From Brachybacterium sp. EE-P12 (GTDB lineage Bacteria; Actinomycetota; Actinomycetes; Actinomycetales; Dermabacteraceae), in assembly GCF_003711805.1 (NCBI RefSeq), contig NZ_QXCP01000012.1:310001-374000 (forward strand): a DNA stretch of 64,000 bases, given 5' to 3'. The translations under genes were made by a program, and so were the position numbers. Positions 17,166 through 25,200 of this stretch are shown here, piece after piece. Positions within the stretch are counted from its first letter, which is position 1, and each line of letters begins with the position of its first letter. A model generated the notes under the pieces. It did not search any database. It was not told the DNA's origin and saw only the letters and a list, made by a program, of their open reading frames with translations.

Positions 17166-18626
17166 TCAGGCCCTGGTGGCGCTGACCTTCGCGAGCGCGG
17201 AGGTCAGGTCCGCGACGCGGAGCTGGTCGAGGTCGTGGACGATCCCGGCGATCTCCTCGCGCAGATCGGCGGTGGTGAACGGGGCGGCCAGCAGGTCGAA
17301 CTTCGCGCGGGCGCCCTCCCAGCTCAGCGGGTCGGTGTGGAAGCCCTCGTAGGAGTCCTGGGCCGCGTGGAAGACGGTGCCGTCGGCGAGGGTGACCTCG
17401 AGATCGGCGGGCATCGCCTGCGGGAACCGGTCGGAGAAGCCGGGATCGGGGACGATCTCGACCTTCGCCATGAGGTCCTGCACGTCGTCGGCCACGATCC
17501 GCTCGTGGTGGTACTGGGCAGGGGTCAGCTCCCCGTCCAGGAGCACCGCGGCGAGCATCCACGGCAGGGAGTGGTCGGCCTCCTCCTTCGTGCGGATGGT
17601 GCGCTTGTCCCCCTCCTCGCCGCCGCCGATGATCGAGTGGGCGACGTCGAAGGTGCGCAGGCGCACGTGGCTGATCGCGTCGACGTTGAAGCCGTCCTGG
17701 GCGCGCACGTCCTGGGCGGCGTCCAGCGCCGTCTGGGAGTGGATCTCGGCGTTGTGCCGCTTGATGATGGTGCGGCGCACCGACTCGAGGTCCTCGGCGG
17801 ACCAGTCGATCGTGAACTCCCCGGCGATCGAGTCCTTGAAGCCCTTGTTGCCCTCGAACACCTCCTCAGGGCCGGTGATCCCGCGGCCGGCGAGCAGGGC
17901 GGCGAAGGTGCCCTCCTTGGCGACCTGCGGATAGGCGAGACCCTTCCAGTGGGAGAGGTTCCCGGTGCGGGTGACGCGCAGGGCGTTGTTCGCGGTGCCC
18001 GAGATCGCGATCGCGTGGGCGATCTGCTCGGCGCTCAGGCGCATGCCCTTCGCGGCCGAGGCGGCCGCGGCGTAGGCGCCCTGGGTGGTGTGGTCGAAGC
18101 CCTTGGCGCGCACGGGGGCGACGTCGCTGAGGCGGGTGTGGACCTGGTAGGCGACGGCGAGGGCCGTGAGCAGCTCCTGGCCGGTGCCGTCCACGGACTC
18201 GACCGCGGCGAGCACCGCGCCGAGGTTGTCGCTGGGGTGGTTGGTCTCGCCCTTGGCGAGATACGAGTCCATGAAGTCCAGGTAGCGCGAGAGGGCGCTG
18301 GTGTGGAAGGCGGCGCGGTCCGGGGCGGTGCGTCCGCCTCCGATCAGGGTGGCCTGCGGCGTGCCGCCGAGGTCCCCGACGAGCTCGCGGATCGCGATCA
18401 GCGGCGGGGCGTCCAGGGCGCCGATGGCGACGCCGAGGGTGTCCAGGACCCGCACCTTCAGCTGCTCGACGGCCTCGGCGCTCAGGTCCTCGTAGCGGGC
18501 GGCGGCGACGAAGTCCGCGAGCTGCTGGACCTCGGTGCGCCCGGTCGAGCCCTCGACCGACGTCCGCGCGGCGGCGGTGGTGGTGGTGTCAGTGGTGGCG
18601 CCTGCGGCGCCGGTGGTCGTGCTCAT
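17166..18626 (-). CDS. MmgE/PrpD family dehydratase/epimerase (2-methylcitrate dehydratase-like)
   Basis: The product is 486 aa. PrpD-family marks are LKVRVLDTLGVAIGALDAPP, LSRYLDFMDSYLAKGETNHPSDN (active-site region), AVAYQVHTRL, GFDHTTQGAYAAAASAAKGM and the C-terminal HHERIVADDVQDLMAKVEI. The N-terminal Thr/Ala-rich 25 residues look disordered. The family includes Fe-S-independent 2-methylcitrate dehydratase, cis-aconitate decarboxylase and iminodisuccinate epimerase. No other methylcitrate-cycle gene (prpB, prpC) is adjacent, so propionate catabolism is doubtful. The iron box 65 bp before the start, and the ComA-like partner, suggest a function used in iron limitation. GAGGAGGACGCAC precedes the ATG. 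Confidence 0.82.
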   Translation of the reverse strand: MSTTTGAAGATTDTTTTAAARTSVEGSTGRTEVQQLADFVAAARYEDLSAEAVEQLKVRVLDTLGVAIGALDAPPLIAIRELVGDLGGTPQATLIGGGRTAPDRAAFHTSALSRYLDFMDSYLAKGETNHPSDNLGAVLAAVESVDGTGQELLTALAVAYQVHTRLSDVAPVRAKGFDHTTQGAYAAAASAAKGMRLSAEQIAHAIAISGTANNALRVTRTGNLSHWKGLAYPQVAKEGTFAALLAGRGITGPEEVFEGNKGFKDSIAGEFTIDWSAEDLESVRRTIIKRHNAEIHSQTALDAAQDVRAQDGFNVDAISHVRLRTFDVAHSIIGGGEEGDKRTIRTKEEADHSLPWMLAAVLLDGELTPAQYHHERIVADDVQDLMAKVEIVPDPGFSDRFPQAMPADLEVTLADGTVFHAAQDSYEGFHTDPLSWEGARAKFDLLAAPFTTADLREEIAGIVHDLDQLRVADLTSALAKVSATRA

Positions 18627-18690
18627 GTGCGTCCTCCTCGGAACGACGGCGCCCCGGTCGGGGCGCACGGACTCGGACGTCCGTCAAACG

Positions 18691-18709
18691 TAAGGTAAGC
18701 CTTACCTCA
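18691..18709. promoter_or_regulatory. DtxR/IdeR-type iron box upstream of prpD/comA-like operon
   Basis: TAAGGTAAGCCTTACCTCA matches about 15 of 19 positions of the DtxR consensus TTAGGTTAGSCTAACCTAA. Its core AGGTAAG-C-CTTACCT is a perfect inverted repeat. It is 65 bp upstream of the PrpD start, where it could overlap the promoter and repress in iron sufficiency. Confidence 0.8.
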
Positions 18710-18737
18710 CGAACAGCTCCAGTGTGGTCCGAATTTA

Positions 18738-18751
18738 TCTTGATGTCAAGA
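18738..18751. promoter_or_regulatory. Palindrome TCTTGATGTCAAGA (MarR-type operator candidate)
   Basis: TCTTGA-TG-TCAAGA has perfect 6-bp arms and resembles MarR-family operators. It lies just before the truncated VOC gene and may be what remains of that locus's promoter. Confidence 0.5.
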
Positions 18752-18752
18752 G

Positions 18753-19103
18753 ATCTTCGCGGCGAGGTCGCGCGACGACCTCTCGGGCTTCCCCTACACG
18801 CCGCCGCCCGGCGCCGTCGCCCACGCGACCCTCACCGGGGGGCTGCTGACCGTCTCGGGCGGCGACGCGATCGCCGGCCCCGGCGAGGAGCTGCCACCGC
18901 TCGGCTCCGAGGTCTACTCCTTCCTTGTCGGGCTCGACGAGGTCGAGGCGGCGCGGAGCCTGATCGCGAGGATCGCCGAGGCGGGCGGGAAGGCCACGAT
19001 GCCCTTCGGGCTCGCCCCCTGGGGCGACCACTACGGCGAGGTCCGCGACCGCTTCGGCGTGAAGTTTGCGCTGGTCGTGGCCGGGGGCGCCGTGCAGCAC
19101 TGA
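18753..19103 (+). pseudogene. 5'-truncated VOC/PhnB-like glyoxalase-fold protein
   Basis: A frame ending at the TGA at 19101-19103 reads GAVAHATLTGGLLTVSGGD, YSFLVGLDEVEAARSLIARI and PFGLAPWGDHYGEVRDRFGV, which is the C-terminal two thirds of a PhnB/3-demethylubiquinone-like VOC domain. The first beta strands are missing: in the same frame a TGA at 18741 lies just upstream, and the MarR-like palindrome sits where the start should be. It looks like the product of a deletion joining an operator to the 3' part of the gene. It is not expected to fold. Confidence 0.65.
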
Positions 19104-19307
19104 GTGCGCACGGTCCGGGGGCGCGCCTCCTCGACAGGCTGATCGCGACCGACGGGGCGTGCAGCGCCGCAGTAAGGCCTCGGCGTCCCTGCCGCGCCGC
19201 CGGCCATCGACCCACCCGCTGCACAGCGCCCCGGGCACTGAGGCGCGGGGTCGGCCCTGCGTTCCCACATCTTGCTTCAACAATCAACTACTAGCTAGGA
19301 TGCCGTC

Positions 19308-19559
19308 ATGCGCGCCTTCGGATTCCTCAGCTTCGGCCACTACGGCGGCGACCCCGCCCGGGGAGGCATCACCGCTCGTCAGATGCTCCACGACGCGATC
19401 GACATCTCCGTCGGCGCCGATGAGCTGGGCGTGAACGGTGCGTACTTCCGCGTCCACCACTACGCGCGGCAGTCCGCCGCGCCGATGCCGCTGCTGTCGG
19501 CCGTCGCCGCGCGCACGGAGCGGATCGAGGTGGGCACGGGCGTGATCGACATGCGCTAG
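19308..19559 (+). pseudogene. 5' part of luciferase-like (LLM) flavin-dependent monooxygenase gene, interrupted
   Basis: The 83 residues MRAFGFLSFGHYGG ... VGADELGVNGAYFRVHHYA ... ERIEVGTGVIDMR are the N-terminus of an LLM-class oxidoreductase. The frame stops at TAG 19557-19559, created by the inserted element. Joining 19308-19558 to 27626-28445 restores one uninterrupted 356-residue frame (GVIDMRYENPLYLAEE). A plausible promoter is TTGCTT-18 bp-TAGGAT just upstream. The 204 bp between the VOC remnant and this gene hold nothing else I recognise. Confidence 0.9.
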
Positions 19560-19580
19560 CGCATGTATAGGTTGCGACAC
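19547..19580. other. attL of the integrated element
   Basis: It contains the core CGACATGCGCTA, part of the 16-bp palindrome CATGCGCTAGCGCATG (19550-19565), then arm GGTTGCGACAC (19570-19580). The arm is the inverted copy, with one mismatch, of the arm in attR. Confidence 0.85.
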
Positions 19581-19752
19581 TGGTGACTCTCCATGACAAG
19601 TATTGAGCCATGGGTCACGCGTGAGCGCGGCACCATCTTGGCGCGTGTGCCGCCTCGCTCGCTTGGTACTTGGAGTCGGCAACCACAGGGGTGGCCTGGA
19701 CCCGGCCCACTCAGATTCGCAGTCACTGGCCCCGGGCAGTACAATCGTCAAC

Positions 19753-19809
19753 ATGTCAGCATCTTCGTGCTCTGCCGCCTGCGCGGCAGTGACCAGGACC
19801 TCCCGCTAG
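19753..19809 (+). CDS. Leader peptide upstream of MFS efflux gene
   Basis: A leaderless 18-residue ORF, MSASSCSAACAAVTRTSR, starts 7 nt after a -10 box TACAAT (19740-19745). Its stop codon lies in the loop of the hairpin at 19795-19823. This is the layout of drug-resistance genes controlled by ribosome stalling, where a stalled ribosome changes the leader fold and lets the resistance gene be expressed. There is no known homolog I can name; the inference rests on position and structure. An alternative is a chance ORF. Confidence 0.5.
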   Translation: MSASSCSAACAAVTRTSR

Positions 19810-19823
19810 CGGCGGGACGTCCT
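19795..19823 (+). promoter_or_regulatory. Attenuator-like hairpin in MFS gene leader
   Basis: AGGAC-C-TCCCGC pairs with GCGGGA-C-GTCCT (11 pairs, one C-C mismatch, 5-nt loop). It spans the last codons of the leader peptide. The remaining leader to 19922 contains smaller possible stems and the ribosome binding site CGGAG. Confidence 0.55.
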
Positions 19824-19922
19824 CCTCACACCACTTACCTCCTGGAACGTCCAGTCGCTTCGTGATCCATCCGGAGCGGCCCTTTGTGCTGCTCGAAACT
19901 CTTCAGAGCGACGGAGCAATCG

Positions 19923-21341
19923 ATGCTTTCAGGCATTTCCTCTTCTACCCGCGGGCTCAGTCCCGTTCCTGTGCGCGTATGGCTCGTGCTATGCGCGATG
20001 TCCATGCTGCAGTTCTTCATCGCGGTCGACGTGACCGTGGTCAACATTGCGCTGCCCTCAATCGGCGCGGACTTCGGCGTCGAGGGTCACTCCCTGACGT
20101 GGGTCGTGGTCGGTTACACCATCACCGGTGGCGGGCTGCTGATGCTCGGCGGACGACTCGGTGACCTTCTGGGCCGCCGCCGCACACTACTGGTCGGCAC
20201 GACCCTCTTCGGCGCGGCATCACTGCTGGCGGGCCTGGCACCCTCGTTCCCGGTCCTGGTTGCCGCGCGCCTGCTCCAGGGAGCAGGCGAGGCCATCGCG
20301 CTGCCCGCGGCGATGGCGACCATCGTGCTGCTCTTCCCCGAGGGGCCGCGCCGGTCGCGCGCCTTGAGCGTGTGGGCCGCAGTGGCCAGCTGCGGACTGG
20401 TGCTCGGGTTCGCCCTTTCGGGGATCATCACCGCTCATCTGGGCTGGCGGTGGATCTTCCTAATCTCGGTTCCGTTCATCCTGGTCGTGATCGTGGCCGC
20501 GCTCGTACTGGTCCCGGCAGACCGGTCTCGGTCTCGTGAACGGGTCCGTCTGGACCTTCCGGGATCACTCCTGCTGACGGCCTGCCCGCTGCTGTTCGTC
20601 TACGCCGCGGTCGAGGCCGGCGAGCCTGGGACAAATCCGTGGGTGAGCGTGGCCGCGCTGGTCGGCTCGGTGCTAGCCGCCGTCGGGTTCGTGTGGGTCG
20701 AGTCGAAGTCGCAGAACCCGCTGGTTCCGCTGGCCTTCTTCGCGGACCGCGCGCGGCTGCGAGCGAACCTGACGACGATGCTGCTCAGCGGCGCGTTGTC
20801 GACTTCCTTCCTGCTGTTCACCTTCTACCTGCAGGAGAGGCTGGAGATCGGTCCGCTGGGGGCAGGTCTCACGATGCTGCCCCTGGCCGTAGCGCTGATC
20901 GCGGCCTCGGTGCTTGTTCCACGGCTGCTGGGGCGCTGGGGCGCACGCGCCTGCGTTCTGGTCGGGCTCACGGCTGCTGCGGGCGCGATGGCGGTGGTCG
21001 CGCTTGTGGCGGTCCTGGGCGGTGGGGCAGCGTGGCTGCTCCCTGCGATGCTGCTGATCGCGGCAGGAATGGGATTCGGACTCGTGGGTCTGCAGTACAT
21101 CGCGGTCAGCGGGACCACCGACGAGGATGCCGGGATCGCATCGGGCGTCCAGCGAGCGGCGGACCAGCTCGGAGGAGCCAGTGGCGTGGCCGTGTACGTG
21201 GGCCTCGGGTTCGCCCCGGCCCTGCACGCCGGCGATCCCTTCGTGATCGCTGCGGTGCTCGCCGTCGCCGGGTTGGTCATCGGTGCCTTGGTCATCTCCC
21301 GGTCGCCGGCTAACACTGCGGTGCAGCCGCAGGCCGAATAG
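19923..21341 (+). CDS. MFS multidrug efflux protein, DHA2 (14-TMS) type
   Basis: The product is 472 aa with about 14 membrane segments. Family motifs are FIAVDVTVVNIALPSIG in helix 1, LTWVVVGYTITGGGLLMLGG followed by GRLGDLLGRRR (motif A), and RLLQGAGEAIALPAAMATI (motif C region). It exports drugs or cations using the proton gradient, in the family of QacA, EmrB and actinobacterial antibiotic exporters. The ATG at 19923 was chosen for GACGGAG upstream; an in-frame start 13 codons earlier lacks one. It is the only cargo gene of the element, and its 180-nt leader suggests inducible expression. Substrate unknown. Confidence 0.9.
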   Translation: MLSGISSSTRGLSPVPVRVWLVLCAMSMLQFFIAVDVTVVNIALPSIGADFGVEGHSLTWVVVGYTITGGGLLMLGGRLGDLLGRRRTLLVGTTLFGAASLLAGLAPSFPVLVAARLLQGAGEAIALPAAMATIVLLFPEGPRRSRALSVWAAVASCGLVLGFALSGIITAHLGWRWIFLISVPFILVVIVAALVLVPADRSRSRERVRLDLPGSLLLTACPLLFVYAAVEAGEPGTNPWVSVAALVGSVLAAVGFVWVESKSQNPLVPLAFFADRARLRANLTTMLLSGALSTSFLLFTFYLQERLEIGPLGAGLTMLPLAVALIAASVLVPRLLGRWGARACVLVGLTAAAGAMAVVALVAVLGGGAAWLLPAMLLIAAGMGFGLVGLQYIAVSGTTDEDAGIASGVQRAADQLGGASGVAVYVGLGFAPALHAGDPFVIAAVLAVAGLVIGALVISRSPANTAVQPQAE

Positions 21342-21353
21342 CAGGAAAGAGAT

Positions 21354-21394
21354 CGACTCTACGCCGCTGCTGAAAAAGCAGCGGCGTAGAGTTG
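21354..21394. terminator. Strong bidirectional hairpin terminator between MFS and mob genes
   Basis: Sixteen perfect pairs (21356-21371 with 21377-21392), plus two outer pairs, enclose the loop GAAAA. It lies 12 bp after the MFS stop and 3 bp before the convergent MobB-like stop. Confidence 0.88.
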
Positions 21395-21397
21395 CAC

Positions 21398-22300
21398 CTA
21401 CTTCTTCCACCGGGGCCACTTCGGCATCCCGCGGCTCTTCCACATCTCCACCAGGCTTGTAATCCAGCGGACGGAGGCGAACAGCCCGTAGCCGGACGCA
21501 ACGAGGCCTATCGCGACCACGAGCCAGCGTCCGATCCCGAGCCACACAGTCCCGTTCACGTCCAGCGCCCACTGAGCGCCCGTGATGAGCCCGGCTACGG
21601 CCATCCAGAGCCCAGCGACGACCACGGTCACCGGCAGGAGTACGAGGCACATCGCGGCGGCAGCCGACCAGAGCTGACGGGCCTCCAGCTTCGCCGTGGC
21701 AGCGATGATCCGCTCGGCCCGCTCGTTCGAGGCGTCGAGATTCGCGGTCATCGTGGCGGTGGCCTCCCCGGAGACCTGCTCGACGGCCTTCTCGACCCGC
21801 TCCTCGGTGCGCTTCTCGATCCGCTGCACCGCGCCGCCGACCTGGCTCACGAGCTTCTGGTTCGCTGTGGCCTGCACCTTCAGACCCTCAATCGCCGAGG
21901 CCGTAGCCGCGCGATTCTTCTGCGCCTCCGCGACCAAGGTCCGCGACGCGGCGTTCAAGTTCTCGCCGTTGAGACTCTGCGCGAACTCGCCGAGCGTGCT
22001 CGCGATCTCGTTCTGCCTGCTCTCGATACTCGCGATCCTCGCGGACACGTCGCTGGAGGGCGAGGAGGTCGACGCCGGGGCTGTGATCCGCTCCAGTCGC
22101 CTCGTCGTCTCCTCGTCCATGACCTTCACGAACCCCGCGAGCTTCTTCTGCTGCTCGGTCAGCGTGGCGATCCTCGTATTCTGCGCCTCGACGGCGGCGA
22201 GGATCGAGGTCAACAGCTCCATCGTCTCCGGACTGCCGAGCTGCTGCTGCGACTGCACGGGCCCGTTCTGCTGCTTCAGCCTGTCGAGTGCTGCGCTCAT
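21398..22300 (-). CDS. MobB-like mobilization accessory protein, coiled coil plus membrane segments
   Basis: The product is 300 aa. Residues about 25-200 are heptad-rich coiled coil (LLTSILAAVEAQNTRIATLT, ASIESRQNEIASTLGEFAQS), followed by two hydrophobic segments (AAAAMCLVLLPVTVVVAGLW and IGRWLVVAIGLVASGYGLF) and a basic tail ending WPRWKK. The ATG at 22300 lies inside the relaxase gene, in another frame, with AAGGAG 7 nt upstream, so it is a real initiation site. ColE1-type plasmids have the same arrangement, with mobB/mobD inside mobA. The likely role is to hold the relaxosome at the membrane or at a helper coupling protein. Confidence 0.75.
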   Translation of the reverse strand: MSAALDRLKQQNGPVQSQQQLGSPETMELLTSILAAVEAQNTRIATLTEQQKKLAGFVKVMDEETTRRLERITAPASTSSPSSDVSARIASIESRQNEIASTLGEFAQSLNGENLNAASRTLVAEAQKNRAATASAIEGLKVQATANQKLVSQVGGAVQRIEKRTEERVEKAVEQVSGEATATMTANLDASNERAERIIAATAKLEARQLWSAAAAMCLVLLPVTVVVAGLWMAVAGLITGAQWALDVNGTVWLGIGRWLVVAIGLVASGYGLFASVRWITSLVEMWKSRGMPKWPRWKK

Positions 22301-23174
22301 GTTCCTGCTCCTTCTGCTGCTGGTGGTAGTCGAAGAACGCCTGCGCGCCCTCCGGGGTGAAGTCCGCCGAGAGAGCGCTCGTGCGCTTGCGGCGCTCAGC
22401 ACGCCTGGACTCGCCGCGGCGGTCCTCGATGTAGAGCGTCCAGGTCTCCTGACCGGCACGCTTACCCTTCTTGCTGACCGGGCTGTGCAGACGCATCCGC
22501 GGCACCCGATCCCCGTCATCGCCGAGTTGCTGGCTCTGTTCCTCGATCACCGCTTCGAGACCGGCCTTGTCCACCGCGCGGGGATCGGCCAGCGCCGCGC
22601 TCATCCGGTCGCCCATCTCGCGGTCGAGCGACCCCTCGGCGAAGTCCTCGCGGCGCAGCTCCCAGTCCTTCGGCGCGTGCCCCAGCCGCTTCACGACCGA
22701 GAGCCCGTGCTCGCGCATCAGCTCGTCGTTCGCCGACTGGACGCCCTTCTGGTTCCCGGCCTTGCGGTCGTGGAATGTGCGGTAGTCCGAGAGCGCCTTT
22801 CCCGTGCGGTTGTTGTGATTGAGAACCAAAATATGATTGTGCGGCTTCTTTCCCCGCCCATCCACATGACTGACGACGAGGCAGTCGGAATCCGGGTGCA
22901 TCTTCTTCGCGAGCTGGTAGCCCAGATCGTTCACCCGCTGCACGTGTTCGGGGTTCTTCGGGTCGAACTCCTCGTCGCTGAACGACTGGCGGTAGTGCAG
23001 CGCCTCGACCTCGCGCGTCGTGTTCTGCATGAGCGCCCGAGCGCGCGCCGAGAACGAGCCGGGGCCTCCCGGCACATCGCACGTGATCGCGACGCCCCGC
23101 TCGTCCTCCTTGCCACGGATATAGCGCTCCGTGTCGGCGGCGCTCGTGCTCGGGCTGTAGTGCGTCGTGCTCAC
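21888..23174 (-). CDS. Relaxase/mobilization nuclease (MobA-like)
   Basis: The product is 428 aa. The HUH metal triad reads H103...H112-x-H114 in VSHVDGRGKKPHNHILVLNHN, and candidate catalytic tyrosines are in the N-terminal 20 residues. It would nick oriT and lead the strand into a recipient. The GTG start at 23174 overlaps the MobC stop (GTGA). The last 137 residues are Arg/Glu-rich and overlap the MobB-like gene out of frame for 413 nt; this tail may be constrained by the other frame. It may belong to the MOBQ or a related class, which I cannot settle by eye. Confidence 0.82.
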   Translation of the reverse strand: MSTTHYSPSTSAADTERYIRGKEDERGVAITCDVPGGPGSFSARARALMQNTTREVEALHYRQSFSDEEFDPKNPEHVQRVNDLGYQLAKKMHPDSDCLVVSHVDGRGKKPHNHILVLNHNNRTGKALSDYRTFHDRKAGNQKGVQSANDELMREHGLSVVKRLGHAPKDWELRREDFAEGSLDREMGDRMSAALADPRAVDKAGLEAVIEEQSQQLGDDGDRVPRMRLHSPVSKKGKRAGQETWTLYIEDRRGESRRAERRKRTSALSADFTPEGAQAFFDYHQQQKEQEHERSTRQAEAAERARAVAAAARQSGDDGAVDLDPRRRRGAEYEDRHADRAAEEARGVREGHGRGDDEATGADHSPGVDLLALQRRVREDREYREQAERDREHARRVRAESQRRELERRVADLGRGGAEESRGYGLGD

Positions 23175-23758
23175 GAGGCCGTCCGATCACCGAGCAGGGC
23201 GCGGACCTCGCGCAGCAGCTCGATCAGCTCGGGCACCTCCGCCGACAGCGCCACCGACTCACCAGCCCGCGCCCGGCGGTCCAGGTCGTTGACGTTGATC
23301 GCCAGCGGGCGGATCTGCGCGGCCAGCTCGCGCGCGTCCGCCGACACCTGCGCGCGCGCCTCGACCCCGAGCAGGTGCGCGGCCACGGCGGCGTCCAGCT
23401 CCTCGCTCCGAGAGGCGTGGAGGGCATCCCGGACGACGGCCCGCACCCACGTGCTCGGAGCCAGCCCGAGCCGCTTCGCACGAGTGCGAAGCGCCGCGAG
23501 CGTGGCCTCTCCGAAGTCGGTATCGAGCTTCGCGCGGCCCCCACGACGACGCTTCGCGCCGCCGTGACTCTGGCGCACAGCCTCCGCATCAGCCCGACCG
23601 GTGTTCACCTGGGAGTCGGTCTGCTGCTCCACCTGTACGCCAGAGTGGCAAGCAGTAGGCCTGTCGGACACATCGCTGACGCTCGTGTCCTCCAGCCCTG
23701 CTTGCGAGGGGCCTCCGGCCCCCTCGACCCCCTGGAGTACGGTGCTGTCGGCGCTCAT
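23171..23758 (-). CDS. MobC family mobilization protein
   Basis: The product is 195 aa. The C-terminal 120 residues show the MobC pattern: RAKRLGLAPSTWVRAVVRDAL (ribbon-helix-helix-like DNA-binding part) and AAQIRPLAINVNDLDRRARAGE (conserved helix). The N-terminal 70 residues are low complexity. MobC binds oriT and opens the nick region for the relaxase. The ATG at 23758 overlaps the Rep stop (ATGA) and its own stop overlaps the relaxase start, so the three are translationally coupled. Confidence 0.85.
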   Translation of the reverse strand: MSADSTVLQGVEGAGGPSQAGLEDTSVSDVSDRPTACHSGVQVEQQTDSQVNTGRADAEAVRQSHGGAKRRRGGRAKLDTDFGEATLAALRTRAKRLGLAPSTWVRAVVRDALHASRSEELDAAVAAHLLGVEARAQVSADARELAAQIRPLAINVNDLDRRARAGESVALSAEVPELIELLREVRALLGDRTAS

Positions 23759-25200
23759 GCGGCACCTCCGATCAGTGCCAGCGGCACGTCCGGGCTCCGC
23801 ACCGCGAGCCCGCCCAGCAGCTCAGCGACCGCGCCGTCCGCGTCGTGTTCCGCCGAGGTCTCCGGACCGTAGGTCAGTTCCCGCGACCCGGCGTTCTGGT
23901 GGTAGGCGTTGCCGTACATGCCGGGCGTGTGCGCGGCGACCGGAACGCTGCACTGGTGCCATTCGTAGGGCTCGATCTTCCCGATGTGCTGCACGAGGTA
24001 GCGGTTGATGTCATCGGCGCGGAAGACCTTCACGACCGAGGCCAGGCGGCGGATGAACTGGTCCAGCGCCTCGTCCACATTGCCCTTCTGGCGGGCGTAG
24101 TAGAAGAACTCGACGGGCTCGATCGTCGCCGTCATGACGATGAGGCGCGGAGCCACCTCGCCCTTGTTCTTGTACCGAGCCTTCGCAGGCGAAGCGTTGT
24201 ACGGATCGAGCAGCAGCAACCAGTCGTTCGCGTCCATCGCCGAGGCCCGCAGATCGTCCAGCAGCAGCACCTCCTCGCCTCGCCAGTCATCAAGCGGATT
24301 CCCCGTCGCGGCCCGGTAGACCTGCCACCGCTCGCCGTGCGCGTTCGCCGCATTGATCGCCTCGGTGATGAAGTCCGTGGCGAACCGGGTCTTGCCGATC
24401 CCAGCATCCCCATGGACAAACACCACGTGCGTCGAGAAAGCACCGGCGCGCAGCTTCGCCGCCGCCCGGTACGCGCGGCGCTGGCCGTAGGCCGACAGCG
24501 CGTCGTCGATCTCCCGCTGATGCCGCGAGTAGATGTCGAACAGCCCATCGGTGAGCATGATCTGATCCCGCGTGATCTCGCCCTGGAGCACGCGCTCGCG
24601 CATGTCCTCGAAGTTCTCCGCGACGACCTTCTTTTTCACGTGGGCACGACCCTTGAGCCACGTCTCCCGGCGCTGGGCGTCGATCCCGAGGTAATCCGGC
24701 CCGCGCACCGTGGCGACCTCCGAGGGCGCGTACTGATGCTTGTCCGCGTACTTCACGTGCGTCAGGTACGACAGCATGTTGTCGAACGCATACCGACCGC
24801 GCCCCGGCTTCTCGACGTACTGCGGCTCGACGCCGATGCCGAACGCGAGCCGATCCAGCGGTGCGCTCTTCGCACGGCTCGCGAACTTGATGACCGCGTG
24901 CAGGTGATCGGGCTTTGGCTCGACCACCAGAGCCTTCTCCGCGTCGCTCCAGACCTCGCGCTCATCCCTGTCGTGCACGATGCCGTAGGCCTCGATGACC
25001 TCGCAGCCGATGGCCTCGAGTCGCTCGACCAGGTACGACAAGATCGCCCCGGCTCCCTGCTGGAGCAGTGCGGCACCGCTCGGATCATCGGCGGCCCAAG
25101 TCCAGTACGACGGATCGAGCTGCTGCGCGAGGCCGATGCTCGTGGGGTTGTTCTCCTGCTTAGCCACGACGACCACCGCCAGCGACATCGTAAGGAGCAT
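23755..25200 (-). CDS. Plasmid replication initiator, HUH endonuclease plus P-loop helicase-type domain
   Basis: The product is 481 aa. The N-terminal half is a Rep domain with WTWAADDPSGAALLQQGAGAI near the start and the HUH motif in KPDHLHAVIKF; a tyrosine nucleophile is likely in FDNMLSYLTHVKY. The C-terminal half has Walker A FVHGDAGIGKTRFATDF and Walker B VLLLDDLRAS, as in superfamily-3-type Rep helicases. This is a rolling-circle initiator, so the element may replicate after excision or during transfer. ATG 25200 has AAGGCGCCGC before it; ATG 25188 is an alternative start. Confidence 0.85.
   Translation of the reverse strand: MLLTMSLAVVVVAKQENNPTSIGLAQQLDPSYWTWAADDPSGAALLQQGAGAILSYLVERLEAIGCEVIEAYGIVHDRDEREVWSDAEKALVVEPKPDHLHAVIKFASRAKSAPLDRLAFGIGVEPQYVEKPGRGRYAFDNMLSYLTHVKYADKHQYAPSEVATVRGPDYLGIDAQRRETWLKGRAHVKKKVVAENFEDMRERVLQGEITRDQIMLTDGLFDIYSRHQREIDDALSAYGQRRAYRAAAKLRAGAFSTHVVFVHGDAGIGKTRFATDFITEAINAANAHGERWQVYRAATGNPLDDWRGEEVLLLDDLRASAMDANDWLLLLDPYNASPAKARYKNKGEVAPRLIVMTATIEPVEFFYYARQKGNVDEALDQFIRRLASVVKVFRADDINRYLVQHIGKIEPYEWHQCSVPVAAHTPGMYGNAYHQNAGSRELTYGPETSAEHDADGAVAELLGGLAVRSPDVPLALIGGAA

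Noticed and set aside
16299..18626. Propionate (methylcitrate) operon
   Set aside because: No prpB or prpC, and an iron box instead; PrpD alone does not define the pathway.
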